Origin: Okapia johnstoni
Taxonomy: Eukaryota > Chordata > Mammalia > Artiodactyla > Giraffidae
NCBI GenBank assembly: GCA_024291935.2
Contig: CM044309.1
Coordinates: 2,418,001 to 2,482,000, forward strand
Direction of reading: 5' to 3'
DNA length: 64,000 nt
Both the position numbers and the translations under genes were made by a program. The notes under the pieces are model-generated. The model did no database searches. It was given only the letters and a program-made list of their open reading frames with translations, and had not been told where the DNA came from. This document shows positions 46,420-56,711 of the stretch, in pieces. The stretch's first letter is position 1; the number at the start of each line of letters is the position of its first letter.

Positions 46420-47661
46420 CTACTGGAGGTGATGGAATTCCAGTTGAGCTATTTCAATCCTCAAAAGTGATGCTGTGAAAGTGCTGCACTCAATATGCCA
46501 GCAAATCTGGAAAACTCAGCAGTGGCCACAGGACTGGAAAAGGTCAGTTTTCATTCCAATCCCAAAGAAAGGCAGTGCCAAAGAATGCTCAAACTACCGC
46601 ACAATTGCACTCATCTCACACGCTAGCAAAGTAATGCTCAAATTCTCCAAGCCAGGCTTCAGCAATACATGAACCGTGAACTTTCAGATGTTCAAGCTGG
46701 TTTTAGAAAAGGCAGAGGAACTAGAGATCAAGTTGCCAATATCCGCTGGATCATCGAAAAAGCAAGAGAGTTCCAGAAAAACATCTATTTCTGCTTTATT
46801 GACTATGCCAAAGCCTTTGACTGTGTGGATCACAATAAACTGTGGAAAATTCTGAAAGAGATGAGAATACCAGACCATCTGACCTGTCTCTTGAGAAACC
46901 TGTATGCAGGTCAGGAAGCAACAGTTAGAACTGGACATGGAACAACAGAGTGGTTCCAAACAGGAAAAGGAGTACGTCAAGGCTGTATATTGTCACCCTG
47001 CTTATTTAACTTCTATGCAGAGTACATCATGAGAAATGCTGGGCTGGAAGAAACACAAGCTGGAATCAAGATTGCCGGGAGAAATATCAATAACCTCAGA
47101 TATGCAAATGTCACCACCCTTATGGCAGAAAACGAAGAACTAAAGAGCCTCTTGATGAAAGTGAAAGAGAAGAGTGAAAAAGGTGGCTTCAAGCTCAACA
47201 TTCAGAAAACTAAGATCATGACATCTGGTCCCATCACTTCATGGGGAATAGATGGGGAAACAGTAGAAACAGGGTCAGATTTTATTTTGGGGGGCTCCAA
47301 AATCACTGCTGATGGTGATTGCAGCCATGAAATTAAAAGACACTTACTCCTTGGAAGGAAGGTTATGGCCAACCTAGATAGCATGTTTAAAAGCAGAGAC
47401 ATTACTTTGCCAACAAAAGTCCGTCTAGTCAAGGCTATGGTTTTTCCAGTGGTCATGTATGAATGTGAGAGTTGGATGGTGAAGAAAGCTGAGCACCGCA
47501 GAATTGATGCTTTTGAACTGTGGTGTTGGAGAAGACTCTTGAGAGTCCCTTGGACTGCAAGGAGATCCAACCAGTCCGTCCTAAAGGGGATCAATCCTGG
47601 GTGTTCATTGGAAGGACTGATGTTGAAGCTGAAACTCCGGTACTTTGGCCACCTCATGTGA
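46420..47661 (+). pseudogene. BovB reverse transcriptase relic with YADD changed to YANV
   Basis: This holds the longest open frame of the window (330 codons, 46669-47661). Motif A (FIDYAKAFDCVDH) and motif B ([10 protein letters not shown]) are intact. Motif C at 47101-47112 reads YANV, so both catalytic Asp codons are altered. Two one-base deletions break the frame upstream, near 46453 (CAATCCTC) and 46641 (CTCAAATTCTCC). A nonsense TGA at 47659-47661 replaces an Arg codon, and C-terminal text continues to about 47870. The long open frame reflects recent age, not function. Confidence 0.93.
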
Positions 47662-47885
47662 AGAGTTGACTCACTGGAAAAGACCCTAATGCTGGGTAGG
47701 ATTGGGGGCAGGAGGACAAGGCAACAACAGAGGATGAGATGGCTGGATGGCATCACTGACTTGATGGACATAGGTTTGGGTAGACTCTGGGAGTTGGTGA
47801 TGGACAGGGAGGCCTTGTGTGCTGCAATTCATGGGGTCACAAAGAGTCGGACACAACTGAGCAACTGAACTGAACTGAACTGAAT
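46420..47885 (+). mobile_element. BovB (RTE) LINE, 5'-truncated 3' half
   Basis: Sense BovB from the SGGDGIPVELF codons (CTGGAGGTGATGG) to the tail ACTGAGCAACTGAACTGAAC. Length and start match the copy at 482-1937 almost exactly. No endonuclease half and no clear target duplication are present. Confidence 0.95.
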
Positions 47886-47984
47886 GGACATACACTTTGG
47901 TAAGAATATATTTAACAGCTACTTTATCTTTCAATATTCAAACATGACCAAAGTATTGCCTTTTATTCAATATACCCACCAGAT

Positions 47985-48384
47985 TGGGCTTCCCTGGTCG
48001 CTCAGCTGGTAAATAATCTTCCTGCAATGTAGGAGACCTGGGTTCGATCCCTGGGTTGGGAAGAGTCCCTGGAGAAGGGAGCAGCTACCCACTCCAGTAT
48101 TCTGGCCTGGAGAATTCCATGGACTGTATAGTCCTTGGGGTTGCAAAGAGTTGACATGACTGAGAGACTGTCACTTTGGGGTTACCCTCGTAGCTCAGTC
48201 GGTAAAGAATCTACCTGCAGTGCAAGAGATCTGGATTCGTTTCCTGGGTTGAGAAGATCCCCTTGAGAAGAAAATGGCAACTCAGTCCATTATTCTTGCA
48301 TGAAGAATCTCATGGACAGAGGAGCCTGGCAGGCTACAGTTCATGGGTTCACAAGAGTCAGACAGGACTTAGCAGCTAAAACAA
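47985..48384 (+). mobile_element. two Bov-tA SINEs in tandem within one target duplication
   Basis: Unit 1 (47985-48176) has a well kept head and B box (GGGTTCGATCCC at 48040-48051) and a GAGACTGTCACTTT tail. Unit 2 (48177-48384) follows directly, with head GTAGCTCAGTCGGTAAAG and tail GACTTAGCAGCTAAAACAA. CCACCAGAT occurs at 47976-47984 and 48385-48393, outside the pair, with no duplication between them. The two units may have moved as one dimeric transcript. Confidence 0.92.
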
Positions 48385-48393
48385 CCACCAGAT

Positions 48394-48747
48394 CCCTGAT
48401 CACACCTTCTGGAGATTTAGTTTTGTAAGATGCAGTCATTCACTTGCAAATAAGTTACTTTGATTTCATGTGGAAAATAGCCATTATAAAATATATCAAA
48501 ATTAAATATAAGGAAATACTTAGTGCACTGTAGTGTTGTTTTCATTTCATTTATTTACCCACGTATGCAGCCTATTGGAATCCTAGTTTCTCAACCAGGT
48601 ATCAAACCTACACTCCTTATATTGAGAATACAGCGTCTTAACTACTGGGCCTTTAAGGAGGTCCTGGAAAATTGTTTTTATGTGAAAAAAAATGAATGTA
48701 TATTTTTTGAAAAGATTAATAGGCCAGTTTTTATGTTTTGCGATAAG
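48394..48747. other. unassigned AT-rich DNA
   Basis: I see no gene or nameable repeat. Text near 48590-48650 (GGTATCAAACCTACACTCC, TACTGGGCCTTTAAGG) has a faint SINE-like look but does not align. Confidence 0.4.
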
Positions 48748-48756
48748 GATAGCAAC

Positions 48757-48929
48757 TTTTTGTAACCCCATGGACTACAGTGCATCAGACTCCTCTGTCC
48801 ATGGAATTCTCCAGGCAAGAATACTGGAGTGGGTAGCCATTCCCATCTCCAGGGGATCTTCCTGACAAAGGGATCGAATCCGGGTCTTCTGCATTGCAGG
48901 CAGATTCTTTACCAACTGAGCCACCAGGT
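48757..48929 (-). mobile_element. Bov-tA SINE with short target duplication
   Basis: An antisense copy from TTTGTAACCCCATGGACTAC to the head near GAGCCACCAGGT. Flanks share ATAGCAA (48749-48755 and 48930-48936). The outer 3' tail is shortened. Confidence 0.88.
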
Positions 48930-49249
48930 ATAGCAAACCTAATTGGAAAACAGTTTTAACTTCAGCCGCCCTGCTTTTGACTGTATTGATCTTCCTTTCA
49001 GCTTTTCTGGTTGCGCTAGCAACAGGCAGCAGCTGTCTAAGAACAGAATCTATCCAGATAAAATTTCACTATTTGAGAGATAATGCTGCTATCAATGAAT
49101 TTCTGACCATTATAGCAAGCAAAATTAATTCAATTAAATATTAGTATGGTAGTAATTAAAATTATCTCAATTAATTGAGTTGGGGTTATTCAATTCCGGA
49201 TTTTCATTTGAATGCTTTTCACACAATATAAGTATTTATATGTTTTCTT

Positions 49250-49412
49250 CAGATGGTGAAGAGTCTGACTGCAATGCAGGAGACCCCTGTTCGATCCCTG
49301 GGTCGGAAAGATCCTCTGGAGAGAGAATGGCTACCCACCCCAGTATTCTTCCTTGGGAAATCCCTAGTCCATGGGGGTCGCAAAGAGTCAGACACCACTG
49401 AGTGACTAATAC
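49250..49412 (+). mobile_element. Bov-tA SINE, slightly 5'-truncated
   Basis: A sense copy beginning inside the A box (TCAGATGGTGAAGAGTC), with B box TGTTCGATCCCTGGG and tail AGTCAGACACCACTGAGTGA followed by TTTCATTTTC. The target duplication is unclear. Confidence 0.88.
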
Positions 49413-51018
49413 TTTCATTTTCTCTTTACTTGGTTATGTTAGTATACCAAATTTCTTGCCAGTGTTACATGGAGACTCAATTATATTTTATTGGACTTAA
49501 AAATAAGATGTAAAAATCTACCATAACAATTAAAATTTTGTTTTTCTGACATCTAAATGCAATATTATTTTAATTACTGTGTGTTTGAGATGTAATGAGC
49601 AAGCTTTGAGAATATATGTATAAATGTAATTCAGGCATTGTGAAAATATACCTTGCACAATTTCTAAGGAATTTCTTGATGATATTATTAATACTCCTTG
49701 TTATGCACACATTTTGGTTACAAATTTATAAGTGTTAGATATGAATAGATATATATCAGACAAAAGAAATGCATGTGCTATATATAGTATATATGATATA
49801 TATGTTAAATATATATACATATAACTTAGTTTTAAACCAGAATATATATGTATATGTACATATATATTATTTGTATAAATAAACACACATATACATTTTT
49901 TTAAAAATACATATATTTGTGGTTTCTTTCATAAAAATGTTAACCATGAAATAGTAACAGTTGTGATTTTGAGACTTATTTAGTCTAAATTTTTAATTCA
50001 ACTTATCCCTCACTACAGATATACTTTAAACATTTTTTTTTCAAAATATACCTAACATAGTTTACTGATGTGTATGGTCTTTAATACAGCTTTAATTGAT
50101 GAGTCAGTGAAAGCAAACCTTAATATCACAAGTACATCCATTTTATTTTATACAGGTTTATAGTCCAGTCTTCTCTCTCTTAATCTTTTGAGAATTTTGA
50201 CAAATATATCTTGTACTTTAAATTGTCTAAGCTTAAAATAAACAGCTGATATAATTGTATTACTCAAATTATATGATTGTTAGTATAACTATTTCCTAAG
50301 TGAAGCATCCAGTCTACACTTGCTGACTCTTAGGGTATTTTCCTTCCTCACAGACTATGACAGAGAACATTTATGAATATGATCAATGAAATATTGATGT
50401 TTTAGGAAAGTGGATTTTTATTTTAGGGGAAATTTTGTAGTGTCACCATTGTTTTCTCTACTGCTCCTTCCCACTGCTCCTGACATTTCACTGTTAGTCA
50501 GAAAAAAATGGCGAAAGCAAAGTGACAGATTGTGAACAAGAGAACAGCTGTGAGGGATACACCTATTGGTCATCAGAGTCTTTGAAGACATAGCTGCCAC
50601 CATTCAGACAGGACATATGTTTTTCATTAATTAAATGATCCCTAATGTATCCCCTGGTTTGTGCACATTATACCAGCCTAAAATTACTTCTGCATGGCTA
50701 TATTCTTTAAGAACTACAATTACATTAGTATGAGATAATGAGAGTTTTTTCAGTACAGATCTGGATGAATGATAGCTAAACAGATAGAGAGATAATTAGT
50801 ATGAGGAACTCTTCTTTTCGTAACATTATTTCAAGTTGTAGTGTGACATTTAATGCAACCATTAACAAGGGTAATAATAATGTTAAATGATAACAATTAA
50901 AATAAATCATAAACATTATATGTAGTAAAGGAGAAAACCTAGGCTCAGCTACCTAACTATATAATACAGATCAATAAATTTAATATTTCCATTTAATATT
51001 GTAAAAGAGTTAAGGTTT
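49413..51018. other. unassigned AT-rich DNA
   Basis: No gene is seen. Apart from the TA-rich tract at 49740-49915 I name no repeat. The 61-codon minus-strand frame at 50418-50603 has no familiar motif. Confidence 0.4.
49740..49915. repeat. TA-rich low-complexity tract
   Basis: Repeated ATATAT, TATATG and ATACAT steps with imperfect dyad symmetry. It may fold into cruciforms. The 61-codon Ile/Tyr-rich frame across it is an artefact. Confidence 0.8.
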
Positions 51019-51563
51019 TGTTGGCCGTATGTCCTTCGAGCCATAGCAGCGAGGGCCTCCTACCCTAACTGGAGGTCTTCTGGAATCTGAGACGGGGCCG
51101 CGAGAGCTTTCTGCCGAGTTTGTTTTTGCTGTCCCGGTTTCCACCACAGTGGGCTTCTTGTCACTTCCCCTGCGCTGGGTTTTCTTCGCGTTCAGCTTCC
51201 ACCATGGCGGCTTTCACGGAGTTGGGGAAGGACCCTTATTGTCCTTCCCTCCCCCCTGTTGTCGCTGTTAATGGAACAGTATAACCTCTCTCCGCTCCTA
51301 TCCCGTAGGGAGGAGGTATTTGCCTTACTCTTCCCCAGCGCAGTATGTGTGCCTCATCCAATCAGCAAATCACCTGCAAGACCCCTACCCCACTCCCTGT
51401 GCCCTGGGTGTAACAGTGGACTAAGCACCCCCACTCAACGTCGGTTCTCCCTTGAGCTGGCCCGCTGTTTTAGCAGCATCTCCCACTCTAAACAAACTTT
51501 ATTTCCCTCTCATTCTGTCTCATATCTGGAAATCCTTTTCCAGCCCGCACCTGGACCACTACA
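51019..51563 (+). mobile_element. endogenous retrovirus LTR (ERV1-like)
   Basis: A GC-rich block of about 545 bases opening TGTTGGCCGTATGTCC and closing CGCACCTGGACCACTACA. A CCAAT box lies at 51358-51362 (CATCCAATCAGC). R/U5-like text follows ('CACTCAACGTCGGTTCTCCC', 'CATATCTGGAAATCCTTTTC') as in gammaretrovirus-type LTRs. No gag, pol or env homology flanks it, so it is probably a solo LTR. I cannot find a matching 4-5-bp duplication, so the 5' edge is uncertain. The 106-codon frame inside is not a gene. Confidence 0.7.
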
Positions 51564-52064
51564 GGTACCAGAGAACTGAGTAAGGCACCAGGCTCTGATT
51601 TATCAAACGTTCCATGAGTTTCCTGAGCCCTCTGTTGGAGATTTTAATGTGACCCCATCAGTAGTTGCTATTCCCTGTGAGTTCTGAATCCTGTCTGGGT
51701 TGAAGAAATCTGATGAAACAGTCTGTTTCCATCTCTGTGCATATACACTACCCAGCCGTTTCTTTCTAGTATAAGTTCGGTCACAGTTTCCCTTTCCTCG
51801 GCTCCTTGCTCTCTACCCTGCCACTGCCGAGGTTTGTTTGCTTGTTTCTAATCACTCTTACTGTCTGATGGAAAATTCTGCGCTCTCTGTCATTTCTGTC
51901 CAACATCCTTTACATAGGCCGTAAAGTTTCCTTCCCCAAAGTAACACAAAAGCTGTCAAAATGCTCCCTTTTCTCCCCCTTTATATGCTGCCTCTGAGGC
52001 AATCTGTCCTCTTATTGAATGGGAGGAAAGAAGAAAGGGGAAAAACAAGAGAAAACTAGAGACA
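51564..52064. other. unassigned DNA right of the LTR
   Basis: I recognise no gene or retroviral internal sequence. The text is T/C-rich to about 51990 and purine-rich from 52015 to 52065. Confidence 0.4.
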
Positions 52065-52237
52065 GATGTATGTCTTCTTTGGAAAAGTGTTTATTCAAGT
52101 CCTTAGTCCAATTTTTCAATTAGATTATTAGGGGTTTTTTTGTTTGTTTACCATTGAGTTGCATTTCTTATATATTTTTGAGATTAAATTGTTATTGGAT
52201 GTGTAATTTGCAAATACTTTCTCCCATTCGGTGTGTG
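52065..52237 (-). mobile_element. L1 LINE fragment, ORF2, antisense
   Basis: 'TGTATGTCTTCTTTGGAAAA', 'TGTTTATTCAAGTCCTTAG', 'TTGTTATTGGATGTGTAATT' and 'AATACTTTCTCCCATTCGG' follow the antisense L1 ORF2 order. It is cut by a Bov-tA at 52240. Confidence 0.75.
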
Positions 52238-52239
52238 CT

Positions 52240-52446
52240 AACTCGCTTTATCATGTCCGACACTTTCAACCCCATGGGCTGGAGCCCACAGGCTCCTCTG
52301 TCCATGGAATTCTCCAGGCAAGAATACTGGAGCGGGTTGCCATTTCTTTCTCCAGGGGATCTTTTCAACCCAGGATCAAACCCGCGTCTCTCGAGTCTTC
52401 TACACTGGCCAGCAGGTTATTTACCACTTGCTCCACCTGGGAAATG
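52240..52446 (-). mobile_element. Bov-tA SINE
   Basis: An antisense copy from CTAACTCGCTTTATCATGTC through AGGCAAGAATACTGGAGCGG to a decayed head at CTCCACCTGGGAAATGC. It lies against the L1 fragment. Confidence 0.88.
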
Positions 52447-52526
52447 CTTTCATTGTTTATGTAGCCTTAAACTAAAATATTCATGAGACTTGTATGTAGG
52501 CATGGCAGGTTCCTTATTATGTTATT

Positions 52527-52868
52527 ATTATTCAGTCACTAAGTCATGTCCAACTCTTTGTGATGTCATAAACTGCAGCACATCAGGATTCCCTGTCCTT
52601 CACTGTCTCCCAGAGTTTGCTCAGACTCATGTCCATTGAGTCAGTGATGACATCCAACCATCTATCCTCTGCTACCCTATTCTCCTCTTGCCATCAATCT
52701 TTCCCAGCATCAGGGTCTTTTCCAATGAGTCAATTCTTAGCATCAGGTGGCCAGAGTACCAGAGCTTTAGTTTCAGCATCAGTTCTTCTAGTGAATATTC
52801 AGAGTTGATTTCCTTTAAGATTGACTGGCTTGACCTCCTGGCTGTCCAAGGGACTCTAAATATCCTCA
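52527..52868 (-). mobile_element. BovB/Bov-A 3' tail element
   Basis: An antisense BovB tail from TTATTCAGTCACTAAGTC to TGGCTGTCCAAGGGACTC. Minus-strand codons [18 protein letters not shown] and LEELMLKLKLWYSGHLM survive. It is older than the tails at 42.8 and 62.7 kb. Confidence 0.9.
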
Positions 52869-53024
52869 TTTATTAGAAGCCGCTATAAAGGTTCAAAAAA
52901 AATCCTGTAAATGAAAACTGGCTACTTGAAACTCATCAGCTTAGCACACAACAAATGGATGGAAACACAGTCACTTTAGTTGCCATGACTACTTTATTCA
53001 ATCTTTTTCAAAGGACGTCTTCAA

Positions 53025-53105
53025 ATAATAATAGTTGACATGCATTTTCATTTATCAAATGCCAGTAATTGTACAAGGCATTTTACATGTATTATATCAG
53101 AGGAG
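53025..53105 (+). repeat. MIR-like fossil fragment
   Basis: 'AATAATAGTTGACATGCATT' then 'CAAATGCCAGTAATTGTACA' and 'AGGCATTTTACATGTATTAT' follow the 5' half of MIR. Confidence 0.55.
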
Positions 53106-53284
53106 GCTTAACAGATTAATACAATGACTATCTCACTTATTTAGGATAAAAATTTTGCTCGCCATTTTTCAAACCTCCTATATCCACACAATTTGTGATG
53201 TAACTTTTCAGAGTCACCACAGAACATTCAGTGTTTTGTCTATATCTTTAAAAAAATACCACTGTATGAAAATGCTTTCCTCAG

Positions 53285-53425
53285 TAAAGTTTGTTCCCCT
53301 AGGCTGGGCCACCAAATCCTTCCATTTGCAGGAATGGAAAAACCAGACCCTTATCGTCCTTCCCTCTCCCAAGTTGCAACTATTAATGGAACAGTATAAT
53401 CTCTCTCCCTTCCTGGTACAACGCA
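53285..53425 (+). mobile_element. diverged LTR-like fragment related to 51019-51563
   Basis: The segment with 'CCCTTATCGTCCTTCCCTC' and 'TTAATGGAACAGTATAATC' closely resembles 51230-51290 ('CCCTTATTGTCCTTCCCTC', 'TTAATGGAACAGTATAACC'). The upstream text 'GGCTGGGCCACCAAATCC' is a weaker match to the LTR's 'CAGCTTCCACCATGGCGG'. It is either a remnant of a second LTR of the same family or part of the same provirus. Confidence 0.55.
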
Positions 53426-53533
53426 GGTGCAACAACTCTATTCTTAACTGCATAGAGTTATTCAGTTAAGGTCCACATTACCCAAACCGAATGGAAACGA
53501 ATCTTCCCCAAGCGAACGGCTCTCATCAGATTT

Positions 53534-54888
53534 GTTGCCATTGTTGTCCAGTTGCTAAGTCGTGTTCGACTCCTTGTGACTCCATGGACTGCAGCGTGCC
53601 AGGCTCCTCTTCCCTCCCCTATCTCCAGGTGGTGGTGTGAGTCTCTCAGTCATGTCCAACTCTTGCGACCCCATGGATTGTAGCCCACCAGGCTCTTCTG
53701 TCCACAGGATTCTCCAGGCAAGAATACTGGAGTGGGTTGCCATTACTTTCTCCAGAGGATCTTCCTGACCCAGGGATTGAACCTATAGGAAGTTTCTTTA
53801 CTGACTGAGCTAGGAGAGAAGCCTATCTCCTGGAGTTTGATCAAGTTCATGTCCATTGATTTGGTGATGGTATCTAACCATCTCATCCTCTGTCATCCCC
53901 TTCTCCTTCTGCCTTCAACCTTTCCCAGCATCAGGGTAGTTTCCAATGAGTCGACTCTTCGCTTTAGGTGGCCAGAGTATCGGACCTTCATCTTCAGCAT
54001 CAGTCCTTCCAAGGTTGATTTCCTTTAGGATTGACTGGTTTCATCTTGTTACAGTTCAGAGGACTCTGAGGAGTCTTTTCCAGCACCACAATTTAAAAGT
54101 ATTAATTCTTGAGTGCTCAGCCTTCCTTATGGTCCAGCTTTCACATCTGTACATAACTACTGGGAAAATAATAGCTTTGACTAGATGGACCTTTGATGTT
54201 GGCCAAGTGATGTCTCTGCTTTCTAATACACAATTTAGGTTTGTCATAGCTTTTCTTCCAAGGAGCAAGAGTCTTTTAATTTAATGGCTGCAGTCACCAT
54301 CAGCAGTGATTTTGGAGGCCAAGAAAATAAAATCTGTCACTTCTTCCACTTTTTCCCTATTTATTTTGCATGAAGTGATGGGACTAGATGCTATGATCTT
54401 AGTTTCTTGAATGTTGAGATTTAAGCCAGCTTTTCACTCTGCTCTTTCACCTTCATCAAGAGCCTCTTTAGTTCCTTTTCAGTTTCTGCCATTAGGGTGG
54501 TAACATCTGCATATCTGAAATTATTTCCATTTCTCCTGGCAATATTGATTCCTGTTTGTGATTCATCCAGCCCAGTATTTCACATGATGTACTCTGCATA
54601 CAAGTTAAATAAGCAGAGTGACAATATACTGCTTTGTTGTACATTTTTTGCCAATTTTGAACCAGTCAAATTTGTTCCATGTCCAGTTCTAACTGTTACT
54701 TCTTAATCTGCATACAGGTTTCTCATGAGACAGTAAGGTAGACTTGTATTTCCATCTGCTGAAGAATTTTCCACAGTCTATTGTGATCCACACAGTCAAA
54801 GTCTTTAGCACATTCAATGAGGCAGATGTAGAAGTTTTTCTGGAACTCCTTTGCTTTCTCCATGATCCAGTAAATGTTGGCAATTTGA
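53534..54888 (-). mobile_element. BovB LINE, old 3' half, antisense, with nested SINE
   Basis: Antisense BovB with its tail at the left (TTGTCCAGTTGCTAAGTCG). It runs rightward through all C-terminal and palm codons to the DQIAN segment at 54888. Minus-strand pieces include LLGRKAMTNLNCVLESRDI and FPVVMYRCESWTIRKAEHS. The YADD region near 54508 is mutated. A Bov-tA splits it at 53627-53821. Many indels mark it as an old copy. Confidence 0.93.
53627..53821 (-). mobile_element. Bov-tA SINE nested in BovB, 9-bp target duplication
   Basis: An antisense copy from GTCTCTCAGTCATGTCC to the head at TGAGCTAGGAGAGAAG. It is flanked by CCTATCTCC at 53618-53626 and 53822-53830. BovB text continues across the joint (CTATCTCCTGGAGTTTG), so the SINE inserted into BovB. 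Confidence 0.95.
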
Positions 54889-55478
54889 TCTAAACACAAA
54901 TCATATTAATGAACATATAAGTATTTTTTATTGTTATGCTACTGTGATTTCTCAGGAGTTCACTCTGCAGGAAGAGCTCAAAAATGCATAACACAAACAA
55001 GTGGCACATCACCATAAAAAAATGTCTAAGTATTGCAGCAGTGTAATTTGGAATTTTGGATTGTATTTTAGTATTGTATTTGGGATTGGGTGATAAATGT
55101 CTGGAGAGAACTGTTACGTAGTGTTGAAACAATAGTACAACTGTCATCTGAAGGAAATTTTAATAAAAAAATTATGTCAAACTCTGTGTGAACTTAGGCA
55201 AGATGATGTTCATGCAGAATTCAGAAAACTTGACTTTGCTACATTTAGGGTCTTCATTAAATAGGTGAGCTCAAAAAAAAAATCTGGCTAGTCTGTAACT
55301 AGTATACACATGAAATATAGAGAATGTAGAATTCACATTTACTAGTGAAAGATTGTCACATTGAGATACTGCCTTGTTCAAAGATTAAATCAAATGACTG
55401 CCCATTAGGACATAGTCTGAATATTTCCAGGATCAGTTTTCAGAAATAAACAGCTTAAAGGGAATCACTGCCTTTTTT
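54889..55478. other. unassigned AT-rich DNA
   Basis: I see no gene or nameable repeat. The 85-codon minus-strand frame (55147-54890) has no recognised motif. Confidence 0.45.
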
Positions 55479-55493
55479 TAATAAGAAAGATAC

Positions 55494-55710
55494 AGGTTCT
55501 CTCTTAGCTCAATCAGTAAAGAATCTGCCTGCAATGCAGGAGACACAGGTTCAATTCCTGGGTCAGGAAGATCCCCTGGAGAAGTAAATGGCAACCCACT
55601 CCGGTATTCTTGCCTGGAGAATCCCGTGGACAGAGGAGCCTGGCGGGCTATAGTGCATGGGGTCACAAGAGTCAGACATGACTTAGCAACTAATACCACC
55701 ACTCTTTTTA
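55494..55710 (+). mobile_element. Bov-tA SINE with 15-bp target duplication
   Basis: A near-complete sense copy (TAGCTCAATCAGTAAAGAAT head, GGTTCAATTCCTGGG B box, GACATGACTTAGCAACTAA tail). TAATAAGAAAGATAC at 55479-55493 and TAATAAGAAAAATAC at 55711-55725 flank it, 14 of 15 bases identical. Confidence 0.94.
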
Positions 55711-56024
55711 TAATAAGAAAAATACTGAAAAAGCTGGGAATCAAGAACATTTCTTGTTCAGAGAATTAAGGTCACATGAAAAAAAATCACTGGTCTAAAA
55801 TCTAGAAAGATGGGCAAATACAGAAAATCCCAGGCCGCATCAGCTTAAGGGTAACCATAGCCTGGTGCATACAATTAAACCTTAAGTTGACTGGTTTCTG
55901 GAAGCTAGTACGAAGGCTAAAGTGTAGAATAGCAAAAGAGAAACTCCTGGAGAGTGCAGTCTTGGAAGCTTCTAAATTGTAACTAGACTTTCCTCCAGCA
56001 ACTCTAGCAGGCTCTCATGGTGAA

Positions 56025-56238
56025 TGTGTGCATGCTAACTTACTCAGTTGTGACCAGATCTTTGCAACCCCATGAACTGTAGCCCCAGAGGCCCCTCTAC
56101 TCATGGAACTTTGCAGGCGATACTGCTTGATTGGGTTGCCACTTCCTACTCCAGGGCACCTTCCTGACCCAGGAATCGAATTCAAGTCTCCTGCAGTGGA
56201 AGGTGGATTCTTCACCACTGAGCCACCAGGGAAGTCCC
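56025..56238 (-). mobile_element. Bov-tA SINE with imperfect target duplication
   Basis: A full antisense copy from TGCTAACTTACTCAGTTG to the head GAGCCACCAGGGAAGTCCC. TCATGGTGAAT (56014-56024) and TTATGGTAAAT (56239-56249) flank it, 9 of 11 identical. It is decayed inside, which agrees with the decayed duplication. Confidence 0.92.
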
Positions 56239-56249
56239 TTATGGTAAAT

Positions 56250-56711
56250 AGCCAAGAACATCTCATGTTTCTGGAAAAGATAAGTGAAAGTAATTATTTT
56301 TAATCTACCCAGGATTCTTTATGAGAAAGACCTAGTCAGTAAGTAAAAAGATGTAACACATCCTTATCATATGCAGAAGAAGGAAATTTACCCACTAATG
56401 CCACTTTTAGATCAACAAAAGAGGGAAATAAAAGACAACACGCAATTGTGAAGGTCGTAACTAAGGGACACGGGTCACTAAATCCAAAGATTTTATCAAA
56501 GGATTATAGAATATTTGCTCCCTTTCCACACAAAAGTATTATCATATCAACAGAATTCCTATGGCTAAATCATGTTAGACTTTAAAAACATCGTTGGAAG
56601 TGGTGAGTCAAGCATCAGGAAAGTACTCATATATAGTAGAGATTTTGCAAGTATCATAACAGAAATGTGAAATAATTGGGATTAATATATCAAAGAATCT
56701 AATGAGAAAAA
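56250..56711. other. unassigned AT-rich DNA
   Basis: I recognise nothing in this stretch. Confidence 0.45.

Noticed and set aside
46669..47661. Possible host gene from a 330-codon open frame (also 292 codons at 1049-1927 and 258 codons at 39122-38346)
   Set aside because: All three encode BovB reverse transcriptase segments within recognisable 5'-truncated LINE copies with frame damage on either side.
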